Positions 10,262-19,399 of a stretch of DNA of 31,063 bases are shown piece after piece. The DNA is taken from NCBI GenBank assembly GCA_004325065.1, contig PITI01000034.1:1-31063 (forward strand). The letters are read 5' to 3'. The notes under the pieces are model-generated. The model was not told the origin of the DNA, did no database searches, and saw nothing but the letters and a program-made list of their open reading frames with translations. Position numbers and translations under genes: made by a program. Source of the DNA: Hamiltosporidium magnivora (Eukaryota; Microsporidia; Dubosqiidae). Within the stretch, counting starts at the first letter, position 1. Each line of letters starts with the position of its first letter.

Positions 10262-11788
10262 ATGAAATATAAATTTTTTTATTGCTTTATTTTATATTCA
10301 AGACTTTCTATTGCGACTTTGAATAGAAATTTAATAATCAAGGATAAATTTCATTCTCATAAAAAAAATGAAGTAACAAATAAAGATTTATCTAAAAATT
10401 TATATATTTTTGAAAGTAATGATTATATACTAAATGAAGAAATAAAAAAAATTATTTCAAAGCCAAGACTGTTATTAAAAGACTATATTAAGATTTTTTA
10501 TAGAAAAATATTGACAGATGGATTTATGAATAAGGTCTATGATGAATGTTTAACTGAAATTTCTGTATTTTTTGAAAATTATAAACATGTTAGAAGAGTG
10601 AATATCTATTCTATTTGTATAAAAGTATTTTATGATGAAATATTTATTCTTTTTAAAAAAGATATTTCAAGTATGAGCGTCGATTATCAGGAAAAGTGTT
10701 CGAATATAATTTTTGAATTGAAAGAATTGTTATATACAAAATCCCAATCAAAAGCATATAAAAAACTTATTGAAACTAATTTGGATGTCTATTTTAAGGA
10801 ATTGGGCACTCTTAAATTAGAGCTTGATTTTTTTTACGAGAATGATTTTAAAATGGAATTAATTGCGTGCTTTAATATTTTTATTTTACATTATATTAAG
10901 TCTTTACTCGTGTTTTTTAAGAGTTTTTCTGTGTTTGCAGAACAAGTGATTTTTAAAAACCATATTATGAATTACGAAAAAGACAATCGAGATTTTAAAC
11001 TTTTGAATCACCTTTTAAAGAAACTTAATAAAGCAAACTTGGATCTTGAGACATTAAATATAAATTATCTATTTGAATTTGAAGCTGAAAATAGTTTAAA
11101 GAATATCATTGATTCTGCTTATAATGAAATGAGTTGGAGAAAAAAAGATCAACCAATACGTGAGAGATTACTGAGCTATTTTTTGTGTCAAATATGTACT
11201 AAAATTGAAAAATTCGAATTAGAATTTACCAATCAATACTTTAAAAGCAAAAGAGCTCAAACAATTATATCTGAATGTTATAGTTCTTTGTTAAATAATG
11301 AAATTTATAAAAAATATTCTAAAATAGAATTCATTTTTGCTTACAATTTTGATGATCTTTTTTATTTATTCTCTAAACAAGTGTTGGAATTTAGACTTTG
11401 CAAATATATTATAAGTGATGAATTTGTCAAATTATTATTCACCGAAAGAATAAAATCAATTACAAAGTTATTTTTTTCTCAACAAGAAACAGATGCACTT
11501 TCCCAAATAATTGAAGAAAGTTTCGTCAAGAAACTCTTTTTTATTTATTTCCCAAATATGAAACCAAACCTTTATATTTTTATTAAAAATATTACACCAA
11601 TTAATGTACTTCACCTGATGAAAGATGTTTTTTCGAAGAGAAAGAAATATAAGTTAGATGAAGATGCTTATCAAGAATTTTACATACACCAATTTGTGTT
11701 TCTAAAGAAAATTTTTGTTGATTTTTTGAATGAATATATAAAGAAAAAATGCAATTCTAATGTTCATTTCTACGAGTTTAATCAATAA
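10262..11788 (+). CDS. Unrecognised 508-residue protein with probable signal peptide
   Basis: I do not recognise this protein. The ATG at 10262 is chosen because the frame upstream opens only with a TTG at 10193, and because translation from 10262 begins MKYKFFYCFILYSRLSIAT, a good signal peptide: lysines, then a hydrophobic core ending near SIAT. The mature part, about 490 residues, is rich in Lys, Glu, Phe, Leu and Ile, probably mostly alpha-helical, with no further membrane segment, no cysteine-rich motif and no internal repeats. Such lineage-specific secreted or spore-wall-directed proteins are common in microsporidia, so a host-facing role is possible but is inference. The frame is intact over 508 codons in DNA where stops are frequent, so it is very likely real. 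A retroelement 3'-end fragment begins only 20 bases after the stop. Confidence 0.8.
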   Translation: MKYKFFYCFILYSRLSIATLNRNLIIKDKFHSHKKNEVTNKDLSKNLYIFESNDYILNEEIKKIISKPRLLLKDYIKIFYRKILTDGFMNKVYDECLTEISVFFENYKHVRRVNIYSICIKVFYDEIFILFKKDISSMSVDYQEKCSNIIFELKELLYTKSQSKAYKKLIETNLDVYFKELGTLKLELDFFYENDFKMELIACFNIFILHYIKSLLVFFKSFSVFAEQVIFKNHIMNYEKDNRDFKLLNHLLKKLNKANLDLETLNINYLFEFEAENSLKNIIDSAYNEMSWRKKDQPIRERLLSYFLCQICTKIEKFELEFTNQYFKSKRAQTIISECYSSLLNNEIYKKYSKIEFIFAYNFDDLFYLFSKQVLEFRLCKYIISDEFVKLLFTERIKSITKLFFSQQETDALSQIIEESFVKKLFFIYFPNMKPNLYIFIKNITPINVLHLMKDVFSKRKKYKLDEDAYQEFYIHQFVFLKKIFVDFLNEYIKKKCNSNVHFYEFNQ

Positions 11789-11807
11789 TAAATTTTTAAT
11801 AAAATAT

Positions 11808-11853
11808 ACTTACTTACTCCGCGACTCTACAGTTTTTGAAGGCACCGGGCGTC
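11808..11853 (-). mobile_element. LINE-type 3' end, truncated
   Basis: The reverse complement contains CCCGGTGCCTTCAAAAACTG, then TGTAGAGTCGCGGAG, and ends GTAAGTAAGT. It aligns with the 3' end of the LINE relic at 13043-13090 (CCGGGCTCTTTTAAGAGC, CTATAGCACCCCGGAG, CAAGTAAGT). Only about 46 bases remain, which fits a severely 5'-truncated insertion. It begins 20 bases past the stop of the 508-residue gene. Confidence 0.5.
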
Positions 11854-12830
11854 GTTTTTAATAAAATTTAAATTTATAAAAAAATTTAGTTTTTTTCTTT
11901 CTTTTTCTTTAAGAAGCAGGATAAAAAAACGTATCACTATATATGAAAGTTTAAAAAATCCAAATATTTGATTTAAGAGACGAGATATATCTCCGATCTT
12001 TTCATGAAAAGATTAGTCGAAGTTGTATATTAAGTGAAATTTTATAAAAGAGAAGAAATTAGCAATAATTGATAAGCTGCAGACCAAAAATATGTGAATT
12101 CAATCTATTCTGGTTTTAACTTTTCTTTAGTACAAAGTGCTAATAAGTAAAAAAAATGTAAATCGTACAATAGTTGCAAATATAGGATTTTATCAAGGTT
12201 TCAGAACTATTAGAGATTATCAGAGAAATATTTAGCGAATTTTAGTGTTTTTAAATCGCGAAACTTTAAATTTACTGTAAATATTCTTAAAAGCCTGATA
12301 AACCTTGATTTAGCTGTTGAAATAGGCAAACTTGGATTTATTAATTAAAATAATATATATTAGTAAGAAATGACCTCTTTGTTACTTAAAGGTAGATCTA
12401 TTATCAAAAGCAAGTAAGTATTTATGATTCACAATAGAAGAAAACAAACTCTTATATGATCACAAGCGCCATTTCAAATCAACTGTAAAATTCTTAACAT
12501 ATTTTTAAATAATTTTCGTTTGATTTATTTGTCTAAGAAAGTAATCTAAATATTCGTTTTCATAATTTAAAATTATTACCCGTCACACAATTGAAACATA
12601 TTATCAACTTTAAAGCTCAGTTGTTTTATCCTAGAAAATCACAATTTAGAGATACTTTTATTTCGTTATTTTTGCATCAAAAAAATATGATAAAGAGGAG
12701 TTTATAATCATATAAACATGCTTTATTGCTTCATAACCTTAAATTCTTGTTTCTTATTACCAATGTGTTTAAATAGAAAAATAAAAGTTTCAATTTCATT
12801 AATTTCAATCTGAATACTACAAGTAAACAA

Positions 12831-13092
12831 AGAAGACTTAGATCACTTAGACACGTAGAATGATTGTCTTAAGGAAAAGCAGTTAGTAAAATTTTTGAAA
12901 CTATACTATACCTTAAGCCAAGAGAAGGCCGTGTAAACTACTATAAAGATAAATGAATTATCGAAGAAGTATTAGATAAATCCAAGGTATTGCAATATAA
13001 GAGTTTGGCAAAATTCAAAAGAATGCAGAAGGATCATTAAGAAGGTCCGGGCTCTTTTAAGAGCTATAGCACCCCGGAGCAAGTAAGTGAGC
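12831..13092 (+). pseudogene. Decayed C-terminus and 3' end of a LINE-like retrotransposon
   Basis: One continuous plus-strand frame from 12831 reads RRLRSLRHVE, later KPREGRVNYYKDK, IIEEVLDKSK and YKSLAKFKRMQKDH, interrupted by stops at 12861, 12870, 12954 and 13038. This order matches the typical C-terminus of non-LTR retrotransposon ORF2 proteins as I know them from animal LINEs: a LRWLGHVxRM motif, then a KRPRGRPxKRW motif, then a WRxLAxDRxKW motif. One of the stops (TGA at 12954) falls where the family has tryptophan. After the last stop comes a short 3' region ending CCCCGGAGCAAGTAAGTGAG, the same type of AAGT-containing tail as at 11808. The copy is dead and 5'-truncated. Family recognition is by motif order only; clade (RTE-like or other) is uncertain. 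Confidence 0.7.
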
Positions 13093-13244
13093 ACAGTATT
13101 TCTTAATTCATTTTTACCAGGGGAGTTTTCAAACTAAAACCTGCAAAAATATTTATCTAGGTTGCCGAGATTTTTGTTACTATAGGTTTTCTTTATATGA
13201 ATTTATTTCATAAAATACGGGTTAAACCACTTTATGAATGTTAT

Positions 13245-13680
13245 AAATTCCCTTCTACCTCTTTATGCACTATCGTTTCTTCTTCTAAATCCGACTCTGA
13301 TTAATTTTAATCTTGGTTCCCCCAACGTGGTGCCTCGTTTGAAATAAAAGGTGTAATGTTTTTCTTTTTAAATTTTCGCTCATCTTCATTTCTATTTGCT
13401 TGTTTTAAAGAGGGTGTTGGTTCCTTGGGTATCTCTGCTCTCTTAATAACATACATTGATATTATCTCCCGGCTCTCTTTGGCATTTAGTCTCGACTCAA
13501 GTCCCCTTCGTCGCTCGAAGAAAATTGTTTCGACTGTCTAATTGTTCCCTATCGACTGGATGTATGCCTTTGCATCCATGGGGTTTTTGGCCTTTTAAGG
13601 TGATATTTATGGTATTTTATCACAATATCCTCCTGGTCATTACATACAGGATTATACAAACGCTGGTGTTATAAATAAGA
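13245..13680 (-). pseudogene. Decayed coding remnant, probably of a mobile element
   Basis: Two long minus-strand frames follow one another. The first, from about 13675 to 13480, includes NPVCNDQEDIVIKYHKYHLK and later KTPWMQRHTSSR, one stop, then SSSDEGDLSRD. The second, 13537 to 13307, includes LNAKESREIISMYVIKRAEI and NITPFISNEAPRWGNQD, then stops, and continues past them with SESDLEEETIVHKEVEGNL. The hydrophilic, protein-like composition and G+C enrichment against the flanks suggest one former coding region broken by a frameshift and stops. It resembles the charged proteins of retroelements (gag-like) but no zinc knuckle or other defining motif is seen, so the family is unknown. Confidence 0.35.
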
Positions 13681-15320
13681 CCTAACTCATTGGCTGGCAG
13701 GCTATTCTTCCTAAATTTTTAGTTTGACCTATTTGAAGTAAATCTTGAAATTCATTTGTATGAAAAATACTAGAAAATTATAAATAATTTCTATGGAATT
13801 TGTAATACAAATAAAATGAATTTGGCTTTAAACATTTTTTTTACACTTTAAATCTTAAATATTATTATTTTATCTAATCAAAACATATTAAATGACAAAA
13901 AAGGCGAGGCATAATTAATTTTTAGTAAAATTTATGTAGCTGAGATTTCCAGAATAATTTCTTGAAATTGTGGGTCTAATTCACTAATAGATATTATCAA
14001 TAATGGATTCAAGTGCTTATGTGTTAATTTATATCTGTAAATATTTTTTGTATATTTCTTTTTGCGAATGCTTAATCAAATAGTATGGAAGTACTGAATA
14101 CGGAAATAGACCTTCTAAAAAAATTATTAAGGTTAATGAATCATGTAGTCGGAAGACTCTTATAAAATTCTTGTAATTAATTTTATTATTTTTCTCTACC
14201 AAGAAATATTGATAAGATACATTTTTTTAAAAATATCTGTATATAACTTTAAAAATTTGATTCAAAAATATTAATGATAACCATTGAAGAAATACTTTTT
14301 AGTACATTGAGATAAAATCTAATGGGTTTTTTCCCTCAGAAACTGTTAAAAGAAAGCAAAGTGACTCGTATGTTAAAAAATTTTGCGACCTCTACTTTGA
14401 ATCAATAGTTCGTTTGCCTCTCTACTTTCGTTTAGTTTACAGCATAATATTTAAAATAAATATCTATTTCATACACCTACTTCGAATTACACTTAAAAAA
14501 TGATGCATTTTTATAAATATTAATTTTTTATTAGTACTTTATACTTTATTTAGAACTATAAATCTCACTCTAGTAATTCTTCTATTATTACTTCTATAAT
14601 TTCATTATATTATTGCTTTTTTAAATATTAGTTTAAATAAAAATATAATAATTTGTTCAACAGGTTATTCTTCTAACTATCTTTGATTCTTAAATATTTC
14701 TTAGGAACATAATTTTTGCTTTAAAACTATTATTTCACAAAGTTTATAGTTTTTTTTATTTGTATATCAATAATACATTTATATAAATAAAATATCAAAA
14801 GATAAATTATTAATTAGCCTTTTTCATGTTTGAAAAAATATTTTTCTAATCTTTTACAAATATATTATCTGAGAAATATATTTCATTAAATTTAACTATT
14901 TTATTATAGATTCCAATGATAAATTCAGTAATTTGGTTTTAAAATATAATTATAAAAACAATAACTAAAGAAATAGTAGAATTAGTCATTTATCTGTAGT
15001 AACTATATATTACATCATTATATTTATTTGTGTTTCATATATGTGTAGATTCTAGATATTTCAGTTGTAAATACAATCTTATAATTTTTTTTATAATTAA
15101 ATTGAATTATTTATTAGACTTCGTAAAAATATTATTTTTATGAAGACACTTGTTATTTTTTTCTAATATTCTTGCTTAAATATATATTCTTTAATAAAAT
15201 TCTGGATTAACAAATTTTCTCTTTTTTTAAATAATTCTTTCCACCATTTGAACCACTTCTATTTGCATAAATAAATATTCTTTAATTTATTTAATATTTT
15301 TCTGGTTTTTATATTTTCAC

Positions 15321-15390
15321 GTAAAAAAAATCTTTAAATTCTTTATTATTTTCAGGTAAAAAAAAATCTTTAAATTTTTTATTATTTCTA
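15321..15390. repeat. Direct repeat, period 35, two copies
   Basis: GTAAAAAAAATCTTTAAATT followed by CTTTATTATTTTCAG is repeated with small changes from 15356. It lies inside the inverted-repeat element. Confidence 0.6.
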
Positions 15391-15408
15391 ACAAAATTGT
15401 ATTTATTT

Positions 15409-15432
15409 TTGTATTTAAATATTTAAATACAA
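15409..15432. repeat. Perfect 24-bp palindrome
   Basis: TTGTATTTAAAT followed by ATTTAAATACAA is a perfect, spacerless palindrome. It is internal to the inverted-repeat element, about 165 bases before the start codon of the SARNP-like gene. It could be a site for a dimeric binding protein or a cruciform; neither is shown. Confidence 0.6.
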
Positions 15433-15597
15433 TTGAAAGAAGAAATGGTAGTGGTAAAAGAGGTATAAGAAAATGCATTAAAATCAAACATTTTAACCCA
15501 GAATTTTATTAAATAAAATTTTTTTCAAAACATTCTCAATTCTCAAAGTCGGGGTACAAAATTTTATATTAAAAATAAAAAAAAAATAAAAATTTGT

Positions 15598-16143
15598 ATG
15601 GATTACGAAAAAATGAGTGTTACTTTGTTAAGACAAGAATGTAAAAAGTATGGAATACAAGCATCTGGTAAAAAGAAGAATGAGATGGTTGAGTGTCTTA
15701 TAAAATATCATGAGGATAATAAAGGAGTGGAGGGTGAAGTGAAAAATAATGAGGATGTAGAAGAAGGAATAGAGGAAGAAGTGGAGGAAGGAATGTTGGA
15801 TAATAAAATATTGAAGACAGAAGGTAATAAAGCAGTGATTGAAGAAGATAATGAAAAGAGTACAGGTAAAACCGATTCTTCTAAGAAAGTAGAAAGTATG
15901 ACAGAAAGTGAAGAAGAAAAAATACGATTACGTAAGCTTAGGTTCGGTACTGTTGATGCCGAGAATACAAATTCTGTTTATATTGAAAGAAAGAAACCCG
16001 GTAGTAAACAAAAAAGTATTTCTGTAGTAAAAAAAGAAGAAATAAAAAAAAATGATGAAACGAAAAGTAAAGATACGCCTGTGTTTAGTGAAGAAGAAAT
16101 TAAAAAAATTGAGGAAAGAAAAAAAAGATTTGCGACGAATTAA
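15598..16143 (+). CDS. SAP-domain protein resembling Tho1/SARNP (mRNA export)
   Basis: A 181-residue acidic-basic protein. Residues 3-37 form a SAP domain (MSVTLLRQECKKYGI, then SGKKKNEMVECL), the helix-turn-helix that binds nucleic acid. Residues 40-105 are highly acidic and low-complexity. Two motifs follow, KIRLRKLRFG (108-117) and the terminal IEERKKRFAT (171-180). They resemble the repeated KR..RFG motifs with which yeast Tho1 and animal SARNP/CIP29 contact the helicase Sub2/UAP56. Known for that family: coupling of transcription, mRNP packaging and nuclear export. That this protein does the same is inferred from domain order; other SAP proteins cannot be excluded. The ATG at 15598 is the first in frame, and a GGGG run lies about 45 bases upstream. 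It is convergent with the Sm D3 gene. Confidence 0.8.
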   Translation: MDYEKMSVTLLRQECKKYGIQASGKKKNEMVECLIKYHEDNKGVEGEVKNNEDVEEGIEEEVEEGMLDNKILKTEGNKAVIEEDNEKSTGKTDSSKKVESMTESEEEKIRLRKLRFGTVDAENTNSVYIERKKPGSKQKSISVVKKEEIKKNDETKSKDTPVFSEEEIKKIEERKKRFATN

Positions 16144-16354
16144 TAAAAACTTTGTTTAAATCATTTTTTAATTATTTTTAGGAAGTAAAGTGAAAGTAAA
16201 GGTAAAAAAAATTAAAAAAATGATTTTTAAATAATTTATTATTCGTTTTTTATATCTTCTTATAATTCTTATATTTTTTATATCTTTTCTATTTTTTCTA
16301 TCTTTTCTATTTTTTCTATTTTTAAATTATTTACTATATTTTATATTCCTTTTG

Positions 16355-16451
16355 TATCTTCTTCTAATTCTTTTTATCTTCTTCTAATTCCTTTGATCTT
16401 CTTATAATTCTTTTTATCTTCTTCTATTTCTTTTTATCTTCTTCTAATTCT
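16355..16451. repeat. Tandem repeat, 20-bp unit, about 4.9 copies
   Basis: The unit TATCTTCTTCTAATTCTTTT starts at 16355, 16375, 16395, 16415 and 16435 with one or two substitutions per copy. A looser run of TCTTTTCTATTTTT units precedes it from about 16250. It lies in the 3' region of both flanking genes. Confidence 0.85.
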
Positions 16452-16452
16452 A

Positions 16453-16505
16453 AATTATTTTTTTATATTTTAAAATTATTTTTTTATATTTTAAAATTAT
16501 TTTTT
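16453..16505. repeat. Tandem repeat, 21-bp unit, about 2.5 copies
   Basis: The unit AATTATTTTTTTATATTTTAA starts at 16453, 16474 and 16495. It follows directly on the 20-bp array. Confidence 0.75.
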
Positions 16506-16552
16506 CGATTTTTTTATATTTTTTAGATAATTGTTATTTTACAAATCACTTT

Positions 16553-16813
16553 CTATTTTTTACAGAGAAACGGTGCAAATTCTAAAGTTGGTGGAAATAT
16601 TACAAATTTAATGGTGTTTCCTTTGACATAAACAACCTCCTCTTTTGAAATTTTACCACATTGATCTGTTATTATTACATCTTTTAACACTACATTCATA
16701 TAATCATCAACGTGTTTAACTGTAGCTCGTAATGTAGAATTATTTTCTAATTCTATCATTATAATCATACCAGTAGATTCATAAAGTAGTTTTAACGGTC
16801 CTTCTTTCGACAT
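16553..16813 (-). CDS. SmD3: Spliceosomal core protein Sm D3
   Basis: An 86-residue Sm-fold protein, short but complete. The N-terminal start MSKEGPLKLLYESTG aligns with the start of Sm D3 proteins (form: MS.GVPIKVLHEAEG). The Sm1 motif spans about residues 6-47 with the conserved MN (39-40) after DDY. The Sm2 motif VYVKGNTIKFVIFP (61-74) carries KGN in the place of the usual RG(N/S), and the following PPTLEFAPF matches the D3-type P..L..AP ending. The C-terminal RG-rich tail found in larger eukaryotes is absent, which fits reduced microsporidian versions. Sm D3 sits in the heptameric ring on spliceosomal snRNAs in the nucleus, so its presence suggests splicing is retained. D3 is preferred over D1, D2 or an LSm protein because of both the N-terminal and C-terminal match. 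The ATG on the complement of 16811-16813 is used. Confidence 0.9.
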   Translation of the reverse strand: MSKEGPLKLLYESTGMIIMIELENNSTLRATVKHVDDYMNVVLKDVIITDQCGKISKEEVVYVKGNTIKFVIFPPTLEFAPFLCKK

Positions 16814-17179
16814 ACGGTAAATATTTTTTTTGGAATTAAATTCTTTAAAAATAATTGGAATTAAAAAAATTTAAACTAAAATTTTTTAAATAAAACAAAC
16901 TTTTTTATTAAAATTGTAAAAAGTAAAAATATTTGGTGTTAGAATTATCAAATTTAAATTATAAAAACTGTAAATAAAATTAATACAAATCGTTTTTATG
17001 TTTTTTGTTTCTTTATTCTATCTTTTTGAAAAATACTTCAATAAAATTTTTTTAGTAAATAAATTTTTCTTTTGAATATCTTATATTCGTATTTTTTTTA
17101 CAGATTGTAAATACTTAATAGACGCATTCAATATTTCATTATTTAGTTTATATAATTTCTACTAAGTCTTTTCTAAATA

Positions 17180-17410
17180 AAGAAATATTTTTAACAAAGT
17201 TTATTATTTTGTATAAATTAAGGAATATTTTTAACAAAGTGTATTATTTTGTACATTAAGGAATATTTTTAACAAAGTTTATTATTTTGTAAATTAAGGA
17301 ATATTTTTAACAAAGTTTATTATTTTGTAAATTAAGGAATATTTTTAACAAAGTTTATTATTTTGTACATTAAGGAATATTTTTAACAAAGTTTATTATT
17401 TTGTATAAAT
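17180..17410. repeat. Tandem array, 38-bp unit, six copies
   Basis: Units start at 17180 (40 bases), 17220, 17258, 17296, 17334 and 17372. Each reads AAGGAATATTTTTAACAAAG then TTTATTATTTTGTAAATT with one to three changes. Copies 3 to 6 are nearly identical, so expansion was recent. It starts about 370 bases upstream of the Sm D3 start codon, on the promoter side. Confidence 0.9.
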
Positions 17411-17910
17411 AATACATCTTAATTATATTTTTAAGTAAATCGTATTCATAAATAAACTAAGAAATTTTAGATGAAATTTAAAAAATATTTTAACTACTTA
17501 AGAATTTAAGCTGATCGTTATAAACATTATTATATTTATTATTAAAAGTGATCAGGTTTAAAATAAATTAAATTTATAGTTAAATAAGTAGTTTTTTTTT
17601 ATAAAAATTTAATTTATCAAATTTTTAAGGAATTTAAAAATTAAAATATATTTGGATGTATTGTAAATACGGAATTTGAATTAAATTTTCTGATAAAAAT
17701 ATTGATTTAATCGTTTTTAATATTTTACAATTATTTTTGTTATTATATATTTATCATGGTAGTATTCTTAAGACTATTGGGTTGAAAAATATGTATTTTA
17801 ATTGCAGTCAAGTATATGAAATTTAAATTTTAAAAAAACATTTCATACTCTAATGCATTTTTATTGTGGTTAAGGTATTCTAAGCGTAAATATTCCCGAC
17901 TTGTTTTATA

Positions 17911-18067
17911 AATATTAGCTATTTAAATAAAGATCACATTTAGTTACTTAAAAATTTATTGTGTTCCTCGTTTACCTTCTTAGTATTAAATATTTGCTAT
18001 TTAAATAAAGATCACATTTAGTTATTTAAAAACTTATTGCGTTCCTCTTTTACCTTCTTAGTATTAA
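17911..18067. repeat. Direct repeat, period 78, two copies
   Basis: The unit begins AATATTAGCTATTTAAATAA, continues AGATCACATTTAGTTA and ends TTTACCTTCTTAGTATTA. It repeats from 17989 with a handful of substitutions. No open frame and no recognised function. Confidence 0.85.
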
Positions 18068-18897
18068 GGATAAACAAATGAAAGTTTTCTATTTATTTCT
18101 TTTAAATGTTGTAACTGAGAGTATATGGGATTAGCCTATAGATCCAATAAGGTTTATATTTTTTGAAAATGACAAAAAAGCCTTTCTCAAGAATTTTACT
18201 ATTCTTACCAAGAAGAAAGTTTTAATGTGGTTATACTCATCCCACCTTTTGATGAACTAGATAATTATATTTGTTATCATTTTTCTATTTAGGAGTCCAA
18301 AAATTACATGCATCAATTGTTTAATTACTCATACTAAAGTTATTTACTGTTATTATAATATACTTTTTAGAAGTTATTTATTTTTATGGAAAAATCTTAA
18401 TTAATGTGGTTTTAAATCTTATTCTTAAAAAGCTGTTGATTATATTTCTCAACAAAAATAAATTAAGAATCTGCTGGTATATTTTTAACTAAAAAACATT
18501 TCCAATCATTAGTTTTTTTCTGAACTCAAATATTTAACTAGCCATTAATTCATACTAAAAAGCAGTTATAAACTCATAAAGAATAAACCTTCAGTGAAAC
18601 TTTTAAATTATGAAAACTTGTATTGCAATTAAAAATTATATTTGCAGAAGATCAGATTAGTTTTATATTTATTTATAAAAAAATTTTTGAAAGCGATATC
18701 TTAATATTTCTATGTTTAAAAAATAATTCGTTTTATATCATTGACAGAAACTTGTAAATATCGCGTAATTTTTTTATGCTTTCGAAATATCTGACCATAT
18801 TTAATCCCAGTGTGTCTTGAACATTTATATGGTTTCACGTTTATATTTCTTTCAATTATTAACTTATTATAAATATTATTTGGTAGCTTTGTCCTAC

Positions 18898-19120
18898 CAT
18901 GCCGGGTGCAGAATTGGTTTGGGGTATTCTCTGCTTGTCGTAAGAGGCGGCTAAAAGAGACTGATCCTCAATGTTGAGCGTAGGGCTAACAACCCACCCT
19001 TCAATACCACCTTGTTACGAAACCCAAAAAAGTAAACAAACCTACTATAAAAAGACTGGAGTAGTATTACTAAGGGAGGCCAAGGCTTGTACAGAGTTGT
19101 AGTACCAAGGATGAATGAAT
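18898..19120 (+). mobile_element. Retroelement fragment, copy 2 (block A)
   Basis: This is the second copy of the block at 4651-4850, in the opposite orientation. Landmarks in order are: GCCGGGTGCAGAATTGG, CTGCTTGTCGTAAGAGGCGG, CGTAGGGCTAACAACCCACC, TTACGAAACCCAAAAAAGTA, AAAAAGACTGG, AAGGGAGGCCAA and CCAAGGATGAATGAAT. It extends slightly further 5' than copy 1. It is possibly the 5' part of a LINE; that is recollection and inference. A 68-codon frame on the complementary strand is incidental. Confidence 0.6.
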
Positions 19121-19376
19121 ATATTTTTGGTAGATTTGTATCAAAAAAGCTTTTCATATATTATTAATTCTTGAGTAAAAAAGGGCATATATGAAGTCTT
19201 TGTATTGGTAGCTCGTTCCTTTCTTTATGAATGGGACACAATCCACGAGTGAATAAAAGCTTCGTCTGGTTATTTGCGTCCCAGAAACATTTTACTTTGA
19301 TTGGTTAGATGTCAGTCGAATGTAAATATTCTTGTACAAAGATAGAAAGTTCACCACCCAGGGAGCAAACCTGGCT

Positions 19377-19399
19377 ATTTCGGAAGTAAATTCCGAAAT
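19377..19399. repeat. Perfect 9-bp hairpin
   Basis: ATTTCGGAA and TTCCGAAAT are perfect arms around GTAAA. They lie in the G+C-richer debris between block A and family B. It may be an internal piece of an element; it does not look like a tRNA arm because no partner arms fit. Confidence 0.4.

Larger units (their letters stand above)
15186..15519. mobile_element. Inverted-repeat element, long copy (334 bp)
   Basis: The ends are imperfect terminal inverted repeats. The left end reads TTTAATAAAATTCTGGATTAA (to 15210) and the right end, read as reverse complement, TTTAATAAAATTCTGGGTTAA (15493 outwards). A second, shorter element at 30137-30325 in the opposite orientation shares both ends: one side has TTAACAAA..TTTTCTC just inside the repeat, the other shares about 90 bases including GTAGTGGTAAAAGA and GAAAATGCAT. 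No open frame is preserved here. It looks like a small non-autonomous element or MITE. It ends 78 bases before the SARNP-like start codon, so it may contribute to that gene's promoter. No clear target-site duplication was seen. Confidence 0.5.
11789..15597. other. Intergenic region filled with retroelement debris
   Basis: About 3.8 kb without an intact gene. It holds two LINE-type 3' ends (11808-11853 minus, 12831-13092 plus), a decayed coding remnant on the minus strand (13245-13680), a short direct repeat (15321-15390), a 24-bp palindrome (15409-15432) and an inverted-repeat element (15186-15519). The stretch 13750-15180 is plain A+T-rich sequence in which I see nothing. Confidence 0.6.
16144..16552. 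other. Convergent intergenic region occupied by tandem repeats
   Basis: The 409 bases between the stops of the SARNP-like and Sm D3 genes are strongly T-rich on the plus strand and mostly made of short tandem repeats (listed separately). It must contain both 3' ends, so the two transcripts may overlap here. No gene is seen. Confidence 0.6.

Noticed and set aside
13356..13674. Two overlapping plus-strand frames of 61 and 72 codons
   Set aside because: They lie opposite the minus-strand coding remnant and are its antisense shadows.
17180..17410. CRISPR-like array
   Set aside because: Units are head to tail with no unique spacers, and the genome is eukaryotic.
18951..19157. 68-codon minus-strand frame
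   Set aside because: It runs antisense across retroelement block A, and the other copy of the block does not keep the frame.
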